DNA of 64,000 nucleotides from Thalassobius sp965218685 (GCF_965218685.1 NZ_OZ244657.1:558001-622000); one strand, 5' to 3'; positions 8,895 through 18,288 are shown, counted from the first letter of the stretch. Numbers and translations are program-made. The notes: generated by a model not told the origin, from the sequence alone.

Positions 8895-10379
8895 TTAATG
8901 TGCCAAAAGCTTGTCCATCGCGCCGGGCTTGTCATGCTCGCCCAGACGGTCAACGATGGTTTCAGACGCTTTGTTCATGCCGATAATTTCCACCTCGGCA
9001 CCTTCCCGGCGGAACTTGAGCACAGCCATGTCCAGCGCCGCAACCGAAGAAATGTCCCAGATATGGGCGCGGCTGACATCGATGGTGACTTTCTCCAGCG
9101 CCTCACGGAAATCGAAGGCCTTCATGAAGTCCTCGGACGAGGCAAAGAACAGCTGGCCCTCGACGATATAGCGACGTTCACGCCCATCCTCGGACAGCTC
9201 GGACCGGACACCAAACAGCTGCGCAATCTTCCAGGCAAAGAAGATGCCCGACAGCAGCACGCCCACCAGAACGCCAATCGCCAGGTTATGGGTAAAGACC
9301 ACGAAGACCACGGTTGCCACCATCACGATCGAGCTGCTGGGCGGGTGGTCCCGCAGCGATTTCAGCGACGACCAGCTGAACGTCCCGACCGAGACCATGA
9401 TCATGATCGCCACCAGCGCGGCCATCGGAATACGCGCGACCATGTCCCCCAAGAACACCACCAGGATCAGCAGCACAGCCCCGGCGACAAAGGTCGACAG
9501 ACGCCCGCGCCCGCCCGATTTAACGTTGATCATCGACTGACCGATCATGGCACAGCCCGCCATGCCGCCAATGAACCCGGTAAAGAAGTTGGCCACGCCC
9601 TGGCCCACGCATTCCTGGTTCTTGGATGAGGTCGTATCCGTCAGCTCGTCCACCAGATTCTGTGTCATCAGGCTTTCCAGCAGGCCCACTGCGGCCACTG
9701 CGGCCGAGTAAGGCAGGATGATCATCAGCGTCTCAAAGGTCAGCGGAATGTCGGGCAGCAAGAAGATCGGCAGCGTGTCGGGCAGATCGCCCATGTCGCC
9801 CACGGTGCGCAGATCCAGCCCCATCGACAGCGAAACCGCCGTCAGCAGAACGATACAGACCAGGGGCGACGGAATGGCTTTGGTCAGCAGCGGGAACAGA
9901 TAGATGATGGCCAACCCGGCTGCGACCATCACATAGGTCAGCCACGGCACCCCGATCAATTCCGGCAGCTGCGCCATGAAAATCAGGATCGCCAAGGCAT
10001 TCACAAACCCGGTCATGACCGAGCGCGACACAAACCGCATCACATAGCCCAGCCGCAAAATCCCGGCAGCCACCTGCAAGACGCCCGCCAGAATGGTCGC
10101 GGCCAGCAGATATTGCAGCCCGTGTTCCTTCACCAGCGTCACCATCAGCACTGCAGTCGCTGCCGTCGCCGCCGAGATCATCCCAGGACGCCCACCCACA
10201 ATCGCAGTGATCACCGCAATCGAGAATGACGCGTACAGCCCCACCTTGGGATCCACCCCTGCGATAATGGAAAAGGCAATCGCCTCGGGGATCAAAGCCA
10301 GGGCCACGACCAGCCCCGACAGCAAATCGCCCTTCACGTTCCGGGTCCATTCCCGGCCATAGGAAGAAAGAGAAATCAT
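8895..10379 (-). CDS. SulP-family anion transporter with STAS domain
   Basis: 494-residue inner-membrane SLC26/SulP transporter. About a dozen membrane segments span residues 20-390, with the family stretch PEAIAFSIIAGVDPKVGLYASF near the start and NFFTGFIGGMAGCAMIGQS in the middle. A cytoplasmic STAS domain (about 400-490) ends the protein. SulP proteins carry sulfate, bicarbonate or dicarboxylates, and the ion here cannot be told from sequence. The ATG at 10379 was chosen because GGAG lies nine bases upstream; a TTG seven codons earlier is less likely. It leads a two-gene unit with the universal stress protein. Confidence 0.9.
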   Translation of the reverse strand: MISLSSYGREWTRNVKGDLLSGLVVALALIPEAIAFSIIAGVDPKVGLYASFSIAVITAIVGGRPGMISAATAATAVLMVTLVKEHGLQYLLAATILAGVLQVAAGILRLGYVMRFVSRSVMTGFVNALAILIFMAQLPELIGVPWLTYVMVAAGLAIIYLFPLLTKAIPSPLVCIVLLTAVSLSMGLDLRTVGDMGDLPDTLPIFLLPDIPLTFETLMIILPYSAAVAAVGLLESLMTQNLVDELTDTTSSKNQECVGQGVANFFTGFIGGMAGCAMIGQSMINVKSGGRGRLSTFVAGAVLLILVVFLGDMVARIPMAALVAIMIMVSVGTFSWSSLKSLRDHPPSSSIVMVATVVFVVFTHNLAIGVLVGVLLSGIFFAWKIAQLFGVRSELSEDGRERRYIVEGQLFFASSEDFMKAFDFREALEKVTIDVSRAHIWDISSVAALDMAVLKFRREGAEVEIIGMNKASETIVDRLGEHDKPGAMDKLLAH

Positions 10380-10662
10380 AGGCTTCCGCGCCTCCGTCAA
10401 AGGGGCCTGACGCTGGCGCTACACCCCTTGTTCAACTGTCATAAAGCCCAGCACGGCCCTTTAGGCCGCTCAAGCATTCGCCCCGCGCTTATATCCCTGC
10501 ACCCTTTAGCGCAACCGATAGCACCCGTTCTGACCGCGAAATCGGCGCCGACGGCCAAGATCGCGGCAAAACGCACCCCTCAATACGGCAGCAGCACCCC
10601 GAGGAAGCGGCCAAAGGCCGATGACGAGACATCAGGCGCGCGCGTCAGCGCGCACCGTTGGA
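10380..10662. other. Gene-free spacer between map and the SulP gene
   Basis: 283 bases without a convincing gene. It should hold the SulP promoter (minus strand) and the 3' end of the map transcript. Two GC-rich inverted repeats are visible near 10608-10660: CGGCC AAA GGCCG and GCGCGC around GTCA. Either could help end the map transcript, but neither is followed by a T run. A plus-strand open frame across it lacks a start context and family resemblance. Confidence 0.5.
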
Positions 10663-11478
10663 TCACGCGGTATAGGTTGGGTGAAAGGTTCCGGCAGGGG
10701 ACAGGGTAAAGATGTCATACCCATCCGCAGTCACCCCGATCGAGTGTTCGAACTGCGCGCTCAGGGATTTGTCGCGGGTCACAGCGGTCCAATCGTCGGA
10801 CAAGACCTTGGTTTCCGGACGGCCCAGGTTGACCATCGGCTCGATGGTGAAGAACATGCCTTCCTCCAACATCGGCCCGGTGCCCGGACGGCCATAGTGC
10901 AGCACGTTCGGCGGCGCGTGGAACACCGTGCCCAGCCCATGCCCGCAGAAGTCGCGCACCACGCTCATCCGATGGGCCTCGACATAGGATTGGATGGCGT
11001 GGCCGATATCCCCGAAAGTATTGCCGGGTTTGACCATCTCGATCCCTTTGAACAGGGCGTCATGCGTCACCTGGATCAGCCGCTCGGCTTTACGGCTCAG
11101 CTTGCCGGCCACGTACATCCGCGAGGTATCGCCGAACCAGCCATCCGCAATCACCGTGACGTCGATGTTCAGGATATCGCCGTCCTTCAGCGTCTTTTCA
11201 CCGGGGATCCCGTGGCAAACCACGTGGTTGATGCTGATACAGCTGGCGTGCTTATAGCCCTTGTACCCGATAGTGGCCGAGGTCGTGCCCTTCTCGATCA
11301 CCTTCTCTTCGATGATCTTGTCGATGGCTGCCGTGGTCTGACCCGGAAATACATGCTCGCCGATCTCGTCCAGGATCTCGGCCGCGACGCGACCCGCCTT
11401 GTGCATACCAGCAAAATCAGCGTTTTCGTGGATGCGAATGCCTTCACGCGTTACGCGGCCGTCGTGCTTGGTTTGCAA
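10663..11478 (-). CDS. map: Methionine aminopeptidase, type I
   Basis: Cytoplasmic metalloenzyme that removes the initiator methionine from new proteins. All five metal ligands are visible: two aspartates in DILNIDVTVIADGWFGDTSRMY split by 11 residues, histidine in GHGLGTVFHAPP, glutamate in FTIEPM and glutamate in FEHSIGVT. No ATG opens the conserved N-terminus. The best start is the TTG at 11478, which has GGAG a few bases upstream and gives 271 residues beginning MQTKHDGRVTREGIRI. A TTG further up (11535) has no ribosome site. It is followed downstream by the SulP unit on the same strand. Confidence 0.93.
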   Translation of the reverse strand: MQTKHDGRVTREGIRIHENADFAGMHKAGRVAAEILDEIGEHVFPGQTTAAIDKIIEEKVIEKGTTSATIGYKGYKHASCISINHVVCHGIPGEKTLKDGDILNIDVTVIADGWFGDTSRMYVAGKLSRKAERLIQVTHDALFKGIEMVKPGNTFGDIGHAIQSYVEAHRMSVVRDFCGHGLGTVFHAPPNVLHYGRPGTGPMLEEGMFFTIEPMVNLGRPETKVLSDDWTAVTRDKSLSAQFEHSIGVTADGYDIFTLSPAGTFHPTYTA

Positions 11479-11547
11479 AGGTCTTCTCCGTGGCGGATTG
11501 GCGTTTTGACAGGTTCTAGCGCGATTTTTTGCCAAGGGCCAGTGCGG

Positions 11548-12249
11548 CTAAACGGCCAAGGCAATCGGCGCGTGAAGGGTAATCCCATCAGGAGAGATCC
11601 GCGTGCCGATCACCAGAACCTCGACGCCGGCTGCACGCGCCTTGGCATAGGCCGCCGCATAGGCCGGATCGATATCGGTTGCCAGCGCGAACCGCTCTGC
11701 GTCGGTCCTTTGCACCAGGTACAACATCACGGCGCGGTGCCCCTGTGCGACCATGGCCGAGAGTTCCTGCAGGTGTTTCGTCCCGCGCGCGGTGACGCTG
11801 TCGGGGAATTCGGCCAGACCTGGCTGACGCGAGAGCGTCACTGACTTCACCTCGACATAGGTGTCCCGACCATCGCCCGTCAGCAGGAAATCAATACGGC
11901 TTTTCTCGCCATACTTCACCTCGGCGCGAACGGTTTCATACCCCTCCAGACCCGGCACCTGATGCGCCTGCAGTGCGGCCCGCAGTGCCCGGTTGGGGAC
12001 CGAGGTGTCGACCCCGGTAAAATGCCCGTCCGCATGTTCCACCAACCGCCAGCCAAATTTCAGCTTTTTCTTTGGATCATCATTGGGTTCCAGCCAGATT
12101 CGCATCCCCGGTTCGGCCAGACCCATCATCGAGCCGGGATTGGCACAATGAGCGGTCACTTCCCGCCCGTCCTCCAGCCGGCAATCGGCCAGAAACCGCT
12201 TATATCGTTTGATCAGCGTGGCGGGCACAAGAGGGGTAGGAAAGCGCAT
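11548..12249 (-). CDS. sfsA: SfsA-family DNA/RNA nuclease (sugar fermentation stimulation protein homologue)
   Basis: 233-residue cytoplasmic protein of the SfsA family: an OB-like N-terminus that binds nucleic acid and a PD-(D/E)xK-type nuclease core. The core residues are seen in SRIDFLLT and YVEVKSVTLS, and MVAQGHRAVMLYLVQRTDA is also typical. The first residues RFPTPLVPATLIKRYKRFLAD are characteristic. The physiological role in Roseobacter-type bacteria is not established; the name comes from an E. coli overexpression effect. It lies 69 bases upstream of map on the same strand and is divergent from the CinA-like gene. Confidence 0.92.
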   Translation of the reverse strand: MRFPTPLVPATLIKRYKRFLADCRLEDGREVTAHCANPGSMMGLAEPGMRIWLEPNDDPKKKLKFGWRLVEHADGHFTGVDTSVPNRALRAALQAHQVPGLEGYETVRAEVKYGEKSRIDFLLTGDGRDTYVEVKSVTLSRQPGLAEFPDSVTARGTKHLQELSAMVAQGHRAVMLYLVQRTDAERFALATDIDPAYAAAYAKARAAGVEVLVIGTRISPDGITLHAPIALAV

Positions 12250-12301
12250 ATCCAGCGCCTATACCGATGGGGGTAATTTCGCAAGATGACGGAGGGATAT
12301 C

Positions 12302-13021
12302 ATGACCAATCCTAAGGCAGCCATGCTGGTGATCGGGGATGAAATCCTGTCCGGCCGCACCCGTGACAGCAACATGCACTACCTAGCCAAAGAGCTGACC
12401 CGCGCTGGCATTGACCTGGCCGAGGCGCGGGTTGTTTCGGATGATGAGCAGGCGATCATCGACGCCGTTCGGGCACTTTCTGCGACCTACGAACACGTGT
12501 TCACCTCGGGCGGGATTGGCCCGACGCATGACGACATCACGGCCGAATGTGTGGCGGCGGCCTTTGACATGCCGATCGGTATCCGCGACGACGCACGCGC
12601 CCTGCTTGAGGCGCATTACGCACGCACCGGGGCCGAGCTGAACGAGGCCCGCCTGCGCATGGCGCGCATTCCAGACGGGGCCGCTCTGATTGACAACCCG
12701 GTGTCCATCGCTCCGGGCTTTACCATCGAAAATGTCCATGTCATGGCCGGTGTCCCCGCCGTATTCGAGGCAATGGTCGCCAGCGTTCTTCCCAGCCTGT
12801 CCGGGGGTGATCCGCTGCTGTCGCAGTCCATGCGGATCGAACGCGGAGAAGGAGAGATCGCCGGCCCTCTGTCCGATCTGGCCAAGGCGTTTCCGGACCT
12901 TTCCATCGGGTCGTATCCCTTTGTTAGCAATGGCATTTATGGCGCCAACATCGTGATCCGCGGCCATGACGGTGCCCAGGTGGATGCCGCGATGACCCGC
13001 CTGTCGGAGCTGTTTGGATGA
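12302..13021 (+). CDS. CinA-like molybdopterin-binding-domain protein
   Basis: 239-residue protein made of the MoCF/MoaB-like domain of CinA ('competence/damage-inducible protein A') without the C-terminal nicotinamide-nucleotide deamidase domain. Signature stretches are MLVIGDEILSGRTRDSN near the start and FTSGGIGPTHDDITAECVAAAF near residue 75. Full CinA is about 400 residues, so this is the short alphaproteobacterial form, and it is intact rather than truncated. In CinA this domain acts as an ADP-ribose pyrophosphatase; activity here is inferred. A clear GGAGGG precedes the ATG, and it leads a four-gene coupled run. Confidence 0.88.
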   Translation: MTNPKAAMLVIGDEILSGRTRDSNMHYLAKELTRAGIDLAEARVVSDDEQAIIDAVRALSATYEHVFTSGGIGPTHDDITAECVAAAFDMPIGIRDDARALLEAHYARTGAELNEARLRMARIPDGAALIDNPVSIAPGFTIENVHVMAGVPAVFEAMVASVLPSLSGGDPLLSQSMRIERGEGEIAGPLSDLAKAFPDLSIGSYPFVSNGIYGANIVIRGHDGAQVDAAMTRLSELFG

Positions 13022-13749
13022 CCCTGCCCACTGAAAACCAGCTTTATGATGTGGTCGACACCACCTGGCCAGCAGCCTCGACACGGACAGTCGGTCCGTG
13101 GTTGATCCGCGAGGGGCTGGGCGGCGGTCAACGTGTCTCGGCCGCGATCGCGACGGGGCCGGTGACGGCCGCCGATCTTGCGCAGGCCGAAACGGCTATG
13201 CAGGCGCTGAACCAACCGCGCCTGTTCCAGATCCGCAAGGACGATCAGGCGCTGGATTCCCTGCTGGACGAAAACGGTTATCGCATCGTCGACCCGGTCA
13301 ACCTGTGGGTCGCGCCGGTCGAGGATCTGGCCACGCAGTTCCCTCCGCCCGTGACCGCCTTCAGCGTATGGGAGCCCCTGGCGATTCAGATCGATATGTG
13401 GGCTGCCGGAGACGTCGGCCCAGGCCGCATCGAGGTAATGAACCGTGCGCCGCAGCCCAAGACATCGCTTCTGGGCAGGCTCAGGGATTCACCCGCCGGC
13501 ACTGCCTTTGCTGGCATCCATAACGGCATCGCCATGATCCACGCGATCTATGTGCTGCCGCATCAACGCAAGCAGGGTATGGCCCGCTGGTTTATGCGTC
13601 TGGCGGCCTTCTGGGCCCGCGACAACGGGGCCACGCATGTCTCGGTTCTGTGCACGCAGGATAACGAAGCCGCCAACGCCTTGTATTCCGATCTGGGCAT
13701 GTCGATTGTTGGCCAGTACCATTACAGAAAACACGAAGAAGACTTTTGA
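13018..13749 (+). CDS. GNAT-family N-acetyltransferase
   Basis: 243-residue protein whose C-terminal half is a GNAT acetyltransferase domain. The acetyl-CoA binding motif A is seen as IYVLPHQRKQGMARWFMRLA near residue 185, followed by VLCTQDNEAANALYSDLGM. The N-terminal half (about 1-120) is a poorly conserved partner domain, so the substrate cannot be named. It overlaps the CinA-like gene by four bases and is followed after one base by the AhpD-like gene. Confidence 0.85.
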   Translation: MTLPTENQLYDVVDTTWPAASTRTVGPWLIREGLGGGQRVSAAIATGPVTAADLAQAETAMQALNQPRLFQIRKDDQALDSLLDENGYRIVDPVNLWVAPVEDLATQFPPPVTAFSVWEPLAIQIDMWAAGDVGPGRIEVMNRAPQPKTSLLGRLRDSPAGTAFAGIHNGIAMIHAIYVLPHQRKQGMARWFMRLAAFWARDNGATHVSVLCTQDNEAANALYSDLGMSIVGQYHYRKHEEDF

Positions 13750-13750
13750 T

Positions 13751-14323
13751 ATGAGCACACCCAAACGACCCATTGCACTGGACCTGCCGCCCGTTGATCC
13801 GCTGCCCGAGGCAACCGCCAAGTATTTCAACATCTGTCAGGAAAAGCTGGGCATGGTCCCCAATGTCCTGATGGCGCACGCTTTTGACATCGACAAGCTG
13901 AACGCCTTCACCGCGCTGTATAACGACATCATGCTGGGCGATAGCGGCCTGACCAAGCTGGAGCGCGAGATGATCGCGGTCACCGTATCCTCGGAAAACA
14001 AGTGTTTCTACTGCCTGACTGCCCATGGTGCGGCCGTACGTCAGCTGTCTGGCGATCCGATGCTGGGCGAGGCGCTGGTGATGAACTATCGCGTGGCCGA
14101 CCTGACCCCGAAACAGCGCGAGATGCTGGATTTCGCCGTGAAGATGACCAAGGCCAGTGCCACGATCGAAGAAGAAGACCGCCAGGCCCTGCGCGATGCC
14201 GGTTGGACCGATCGCGATATCTGGGACATCGCCAACACGGCTGCGTTCTATAACATGACCAACCGCGTGGCCTCGGCCTTGGATATGCGTCCCAATGACG
14301 AGTACCACGCCCAATTCCGTTGA
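13751..14323 (+). CDS. Peroxidase-related enzyme, AhpD/carboxymuconolactone-decarboxylase family
   Basis: 190-residue AhpD-like protein. The redox motif CxxC-x3-H is visible in ENKCFYCLTAHGAAVRQLSG near residue 85, as in AhpD and the 'uncharacterised peroxidase-related enzyme' subfamily. Such proteins reduce peroxides or act as thiol-disulfide partners. The start is the ATG at 13751, directly after the acetyltransferase stop; the longer open frame upstream reads through that gene. Its stop TGA shares a base with the next ATG (TGATG), so translation is coupled to the OmpA-like gene. Confidence 0.88.
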   Translation: MSTPKRPIALDLPPVDPLPEATAKYFNICQEKLGMVPNVLMAHAFDIDKLNAFTALYNDIMLGDSGLTKLEREMIAVTVSSENKCFYCLTAHGAAVRQLSGDPMLGEALVMNYRVADLTPKQREMLDFAVKMTKASATIEEEDRQALRDAGWTDRDIWDIANTAAFYNMTNRVASALDMRPNDEYHAQFR

Positions 14324-15252
14324 TGCTGCGCCTTGCCGTTTTCCTGGCCGCTTTGGCGGCCGTCCCAGCCGGGGCCTCGCATGCGCTGACCCTGACTCTG
14401 CCCGAGGCGTCCAAGCCCCTGGCCGATCAGCAAAGCGCGGCCGATAACTATGTCTTGCCCACTGGCCCATTCGCCAACGGCGCGCTGCCGGGCGAACGGC
14501 TGGAGGGTTCGGTCACCCGTAAATCCTGGCAGATCGGCAGCGAAAGCCTGACCTCGTTGCAACTGTTCTCGCCCCTGCGCGACCAGCTGCAAGAGGCAGG
14601 CTATACCGTGCTGTTCGAATGTGGCGGTGCCGAATGCGGGGGGTTCGATTTCCGCTTTGAAACCGAGGTCCTGCCCGCCCCGGACATGCACGTGGACCTG
14701 ACCGATTTTCGGTTCCTGTCGGCCAAAAAAGGCAGCGATGACCACCTGAGCCTGCTTGTCAGCCGCTCGAACAACTCGGGTTTTGTGCAGATGATCCGGG
14801 TCACGCCCGCGCAGGAACAGGCCTCGCTTGAGACGCCCACGCTGGTCCAGCCAGCCGCGCTGGCCCAGGCGGGAACGCCAGACCTGCTGACGCTCGAAGC
14901 GCACGGCCGCACCATTCTGCAGGATCTTAGCTTTGAAACCGGATCGGCCGCGTTGGCCGAGGGGACATTTGCCTCGCTTCAGGCGCTTTCGGGGTATCTA
15001 CTGGCCAACCCCGATCGCCGTATCGTTCTGGTGGGCCATACCGACGCGGTCGGCCAACTGGAACAGAACCTGGCGCTGTCCAAGCGCCGTGCCTCGGCAG
15101 TGCTTGAAAGGTTGGTCAGCGCCTACGGCGTGCCGCGCGCACAGCTAGAGGCCGAGGGCATGGGCTATCTTTCCCCGATTGCACCTAACCAAACCGACGC
15201 CGGCCGCGAGGCCAACCGCCGGGTCGAGGCGATCTTGCTGAACACGGACTGA
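14323..15252 (+). CDS. Exported OmpA-family protein
   Basis: 309-residue protein with a signal peptide (residues 1-21, hydrophobic LAVFLAALAAVPAGASHA) and a C-terminal OmpA-like peptidoglycan-binding domain at about 200-305. The domain shows ILQDLSFETGSAAL, LVGHTDAVGQLEQNLALSKR and the final NRRVEAILL. The middle part (25-190) has one CGGAECGG motif that may form a disulfide. It is probably a periplasmic or outer-membrane protein tethered to peptidoglycan. It ends the run from the CinA-like gene and its stop abuts that of the convergent glycerate kinase gene. Confidence 0.88.
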   Translation: MLRLAVFLAALAAVPAGASHALTLTLPEASKPLADQQSAADNYVLPTGPFANGALPGERLEGSVTRKSWQIGSESLTSLQLFSPLRDQLQEAGYTVLFECGGAECGGFDFRFETEVLPAPDMHVDLTDFRFLSAKKGSDDHLSLLVSRSNNSGFVQMIRVTPAQEQASLETPTLVQPAALAQAGTPDLLTLEAHGRTILQDLSFETGSAALAEGTFASLQALSGYLLANPDRRIVLVGHTDAVGQLEQNLALSKRRASAVLERLVSAYGVPRAQLEAEGMGYLSPIAPNQTDAGREANRRVEAILLNTD

Positions 15253-16521
15253 TCAACGGATCAGAATTGCCCGAAAATCATTCACGTTCGTGCCGGTAGG
15301 ACCGGGGACAAACAGCCCGCCCACCGCGTCAAAAGCCGTCCAAGCGTCATTATTTGCCAGAGCGGCGGCGGGATCGATCCCGGCTTGCCGCATCGCCGCC
15401 GTGGTCTGCCCGTTGACAAAGGCGCCCGCGTTGTCCTCGGACCCGTCAATGCCGTCCGTGTCTGCGGCCAGGGCCGAGACATCAGCCGCTCCTTCGACTT
15501 CCAACGCAAAGGACAACAGGAATTCGCTGTTGCGCCCACCCTTGCCTGCGCCGCGCAAAGTCACTGTTGTCTCACCGCCCGACAACAGCACGACAGGGGG
15601 GTTAAAGGGACGTGATTTGGTGCCAATTTCGCGGGCGATTGCCGCGTGAACCTTGGCGACTTCGCGCGCCTCACCTTCGATCGAGTCAGACAGTATCACG
15701 GCGCTGATGCCTGCGTTTTCGGCAACCGTTGCCGCAGCTTCGAGTGATTTCGCGGCCGAGGCGATCACGTGCACCTCGTTCTTTGCAAATATCGGGTCGG
15801 CAGGGTCGGGCGCGTCCTCGGGCGCGCTGTCCAGGAACGAGGCAATCGCTGGGGGCAGCACAATCTTGTGGTCTCGTACGGCCGCCAGCGCCTCGGCCCG
15901 GCCCACCGCATCGGGCACCGTCGGCCCCGAGGCAACCTGCGCCGGATCATCCCCCGGCACATCCGAGACGATCAGGCTGACCACCCGCGCAGGATAGGCG
16001 GCGGCGGCCAGACGCCCACCCTTGATCGCGCTGATCTGCTTGCGGACAGCATTCATCGCCCCGATAGGCGCGCCGCTGGCCAACAGGGCCTGGTTCAGCG
16101 CGACCTCGTCCTCCAGCGTCAGCCCCGGTGCGGGCGCGGCCAGCAACGCGGACCCGCCACCGCAGACCAGGGCGACCACCAGATCGTCCTTGGTCAGGCC
16201 CGCGAGCGCATCGAACATCGCCTGAGACGCGACCAACCCAGCCGGATCGGGAACGGGATGCGCGGCCTCGAGAACCTGAACAGAATCGCATTCGCAGGAA
16301 TAGCCATAGCGCGTGACAACCACGCCTTCGACGGGTCCGTCCCACAGCTCTTCGAAGGCACGCGCCAGCTGCGCCGCCCCCTTGCCCGCACCGATGACAA
16401 CCACCCGGCCCTTTGGCTTGGCCGGCAAATATGCCGCAAGGGCCGCTTTGGGATCCGCTGCCTTGATCGCGGCCTCGAACATCTGAACCAACAGCTTTTC
16501 ATCAGGTGTCGTGGCAGTCAT
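15253..16521 (-). CDS. Glycerate 2-kinase (GckA/TtuD, MOFRL family)
   Basis: 422-residue enzyme of the glycerate kinase type II / MOFRL family, which makes 2-phosphoglycerate from D-glycerate with ATP. Older names in this family are 'hydroxypyruvate reductase TtuD'. Conserved stretches are VVVIGAGKGAAQLARAFEE near residue 40, VALVCGGGSALLAAPAPG near 125, and in the MOFRL domain LLSGGETTVTLRGAGKGG and NSEFLLSFALE. It would feed glycerate from glyoxylate or hydroxypyruvate into central metabolism. It stands alone on its strand. Reductase versus kinase naming is historical; kinase is the better-supported activity. Confidence 0.88.
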   Translation of the reverse strand: MTATTPDEKLLVQMFEAAIKAADPKAALAAYLPAKPKGRVVVIGAGKGAAQLARAFEELWDGPVEGVVVTRYGYSCECDSVQVLEAAHPVPDPAGLVASQAMFDALAGLTKDDLVVALVCGGGSALLAAPAPGLTLEDEVALNQALLASGAPIGAMNAVRKQISAIKGGRLAAAAYPARVVSLIVSDVPGDDPAQVASGPTVPDAVGRAEALAAVRDHKIVLPPAIASFLDSAPEDAPDPADPIFAKNEVHVIASAAKSLEAAATVAENAGISAVILSDSIEGEAREVAKVHAAIAREIGTKSRPFNPPVVLLSGGETTVTLRGAGKGGRNSEFLLSFALEVEGAADVSALAADTDGIDGSEDNAGAFVNGQTTAAMRQAGIDPAAALANNDAWTAFDAVGGLFVPGPTGTNVNDFRAILIR

Positions 16522-16818
16522 GGAGTCCTCGGGTCAGTGCAAATCCGTTTCGTCAAAGCCTGACAATCTGAGCCAAAACCGCAAGCCCCGATTTACCCGC
16601 CATCCCGTGGCACTGTGCCGGTCATTTCGATGAATTCATGTGCATCTTTTACAAAGCCTCCCTGAATTGATGCTTCAAATCATACCCTCTGCGCTTTCTG
16701 GATATATCGTCAGAACAATCTGGACCTATAAATCTGGCGCGCGCCGGTGTGTAATGGCGGCGAAGACAACGCCAAGGCTGGCGTAATTTCTGAACAGATT
16801 CACCTGACGGAGGCGACA
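16522..16818 (+). promoter_or_regulatory. tpa upstream region with two TauR-type direct repeats
   Basis: Between glycerate kinase and tpa lie CTGGATATAT at 16698 and CTGGACCTAT at 16720, two direct repeats 22 bases apart (two helical turns) that share eight of ten bases. From memory of work on Rhodobacter capsulatus TauR, its operator is a direct repeat of CTGGACYTAA; the second copy matches nine of ten. A possible -10 (TGTAAT at 16750) follows, which would place the downstream repeat at the -35 position, as for an activator. The ribosome site GGAGG is at 16809-16813. Confidence 0.6.
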
Positions 16819-18219
16819 ATGATGGATGGCGCATTGGAAAACGATATCCAGGCCGTAGTGGACGCGGATCGCGCCCATGTCTGGCACCACCTGACCCAAC
16901 ACAAACCTTTTGAGACCACGGATCCCCGGATCATCATCGAGGGCAAGGGTATGCGCGTGTGGGATCAGAACGGCAAAGAATACCTGGACGCCGTGTCCGG
17001 CGGGGTATGGACCGTGAACGTAGGCTATGGTCGCGAACAGATCGCCGATGCGGTGCGCGACCAGATCATGAAGCTGTGCTATTTCGCGCAATCCGCCGGC
17101 TCGGTCCCCGGTTCGCAATTCGCCGAAAAGCTGATCGAAAAGATGCCCGGCATGAGCCGCGTCTACTACACCAACTCGGGGTCCGAAGCCAACGAGAAGG
17201 CGTTCAAGATGATCCGCCAGATCGCGCACAAGAAGTACGGCGGCAAAAAGTACAAGATCCTGTATCGCGACCGCGACTATCACGGTGGCACTCTGGCCAC
17301 GATGTCGGCGGGCGGTCAGGACGAACGCGGGATGCAGTACGGCCCCTTCGCACCCGGCTTCATCCGCGTGCCCCACTGCATGGAGTACCGTAAGGAAGAG
17401 CTGGGTCTGGGCCACCTGTCCGGCCGCGAATTTGGTATCGCCGCCGCCAATCTGATCGAGGACGTCATCCTGCGTGAAGGCCCCGAAACCGTGGGTGGAC
17501 TGTGCCTGGAACCTGTCACCGCTGGCGGAGGCGTTATCACTCCGCCCGAGGGCTACTGGGACCGCGTGCAGGAAATCTGCAAGAAATACGACATCCTTCT
17601 GCATATTGACGAGGTGGTCTGCGGCATCGGCCGGACCGGCACACATTGGTTCGGCTACCAGCACTACGGCATCAAGCCGGATTTCGTGACCATGGCCAAG
17701 GGCGTCGCCAGCGGCTATGCCGCGATCGCCATCTGCGTCACCACCGAAGAAGTGTTCGAGATGTTCAAATCCGATCCGTCGGACAAGCTGGACCACTTCC
17801 GTGATATCTCGACCTTTGGCGGCTGCACTGCTGGCCCCGCCGCAGCGCTGGAGAACATGAAAATCATCGAGGATGAGGGCCTTCTGGAAAACTGCACCAA
17901 GATGGGTGAGCGCCTGATGGCCAACTTCCTGGCGCTGCAGGAAAAGCACGAAATCATCGGTGACGTGCGCGGCAAAGGCCTGTTCCAGGGTTTGGAGCTG
18001 GTGAAGGATCGCGACACCAAGGAGCCGGTGGCCGAGGCGGATATCGCTGCCGTGGTCGCCGAATGCGGGGCCAACGGTGTGATCATCGGCGCGTCGAACC
18101 GGTCAATGCCAGAGCGGAACAACGGGCTCTATTTCTCGCCCGCGCTGATCATCACCCCCGAGGACGTGGACCTGATCAGCGACACCGTAGACAAGGCCCT
18201 GACTAAGGTGTTCGGCTGA
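16819..18219 (+). CDS. tpa: Taurine-pyruvate aminotransferase (class III PLP aminotransferase)
   Basis: 466-residue cytoplasmic PLP enzyme predicted to transfer the amino group of taurine to pyruvate, giving sulfoacetaldehyde and alanine. Class III hallmarks are YTNSGSEANEKAFKMIRQ near residue 120, LHIDEVVCGIGRTGTHWFGY near 260 and the PLP lysine in FVTMAKGVASGYAAIA near 293. The N-terminus (VWHHLTQHKPFE, LDAVSGGVWTVNVGYGRE) resembles Roseobacter-type Tpa as I recall it. The ATG at 16819 follows GGAGG by five bases. TauR-like repeats upstream and tauR nearby support the substrate. A close omega-aminotransferase with another substrate is the main alternative. Confidence 0.8.
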   Translation: MMDGALENDIQAVVDADRAHVWHHLTQHKPFETTDPRIIIEGKGMRVWDQNGKEYLDAVSGGVWTVNVGYGREQIADAVRDQIMKLCYFAQSAGSVPGSQFAEKLIEKMPGMSRVYYTNSGSEANEKAFKMIRQIAHKKYGGKKYKILYRDRDYHGGTLATMSAGGQDERGMQYGPFAPGFIRVPHCMEYRKEELGLGHLSGREFGIAAANLIEDVILREGPETVGGLCLEPVTAGGGVITPPEGYWDRVQEICKKYDILLHIDEVVCGIGRTGTHWFGYQHYGIKPDFVTMAKGVASGYAAIAICVTTEEVFEMFKSDPSDKLDHFRDISTFGGCTAGPAAALENMKIIEDEGLLENCTKMGERLMANFLALQEKHEIIGDVRGKGLFQGLELVKDRDTKEPVAEADIAAVVAECGANGVIIGASNRSMPERNNGLYFSPALIITPEDVDLISDTVDKALTKVFG

Positions 18220-18288
18220 ACGCACCGCCGATAGTTTCCGTCCTGAAAGGGAAACGCAGCCTTTTTTCAAGGCGCTTCAGCAACGATG

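Noticed and set aside
10428..10709. 93-residue plus-strand frame in the spacer upstream of SulP
   Set aside because: It has no ribosome site, overlaps the end of map and resembles no protein I know.
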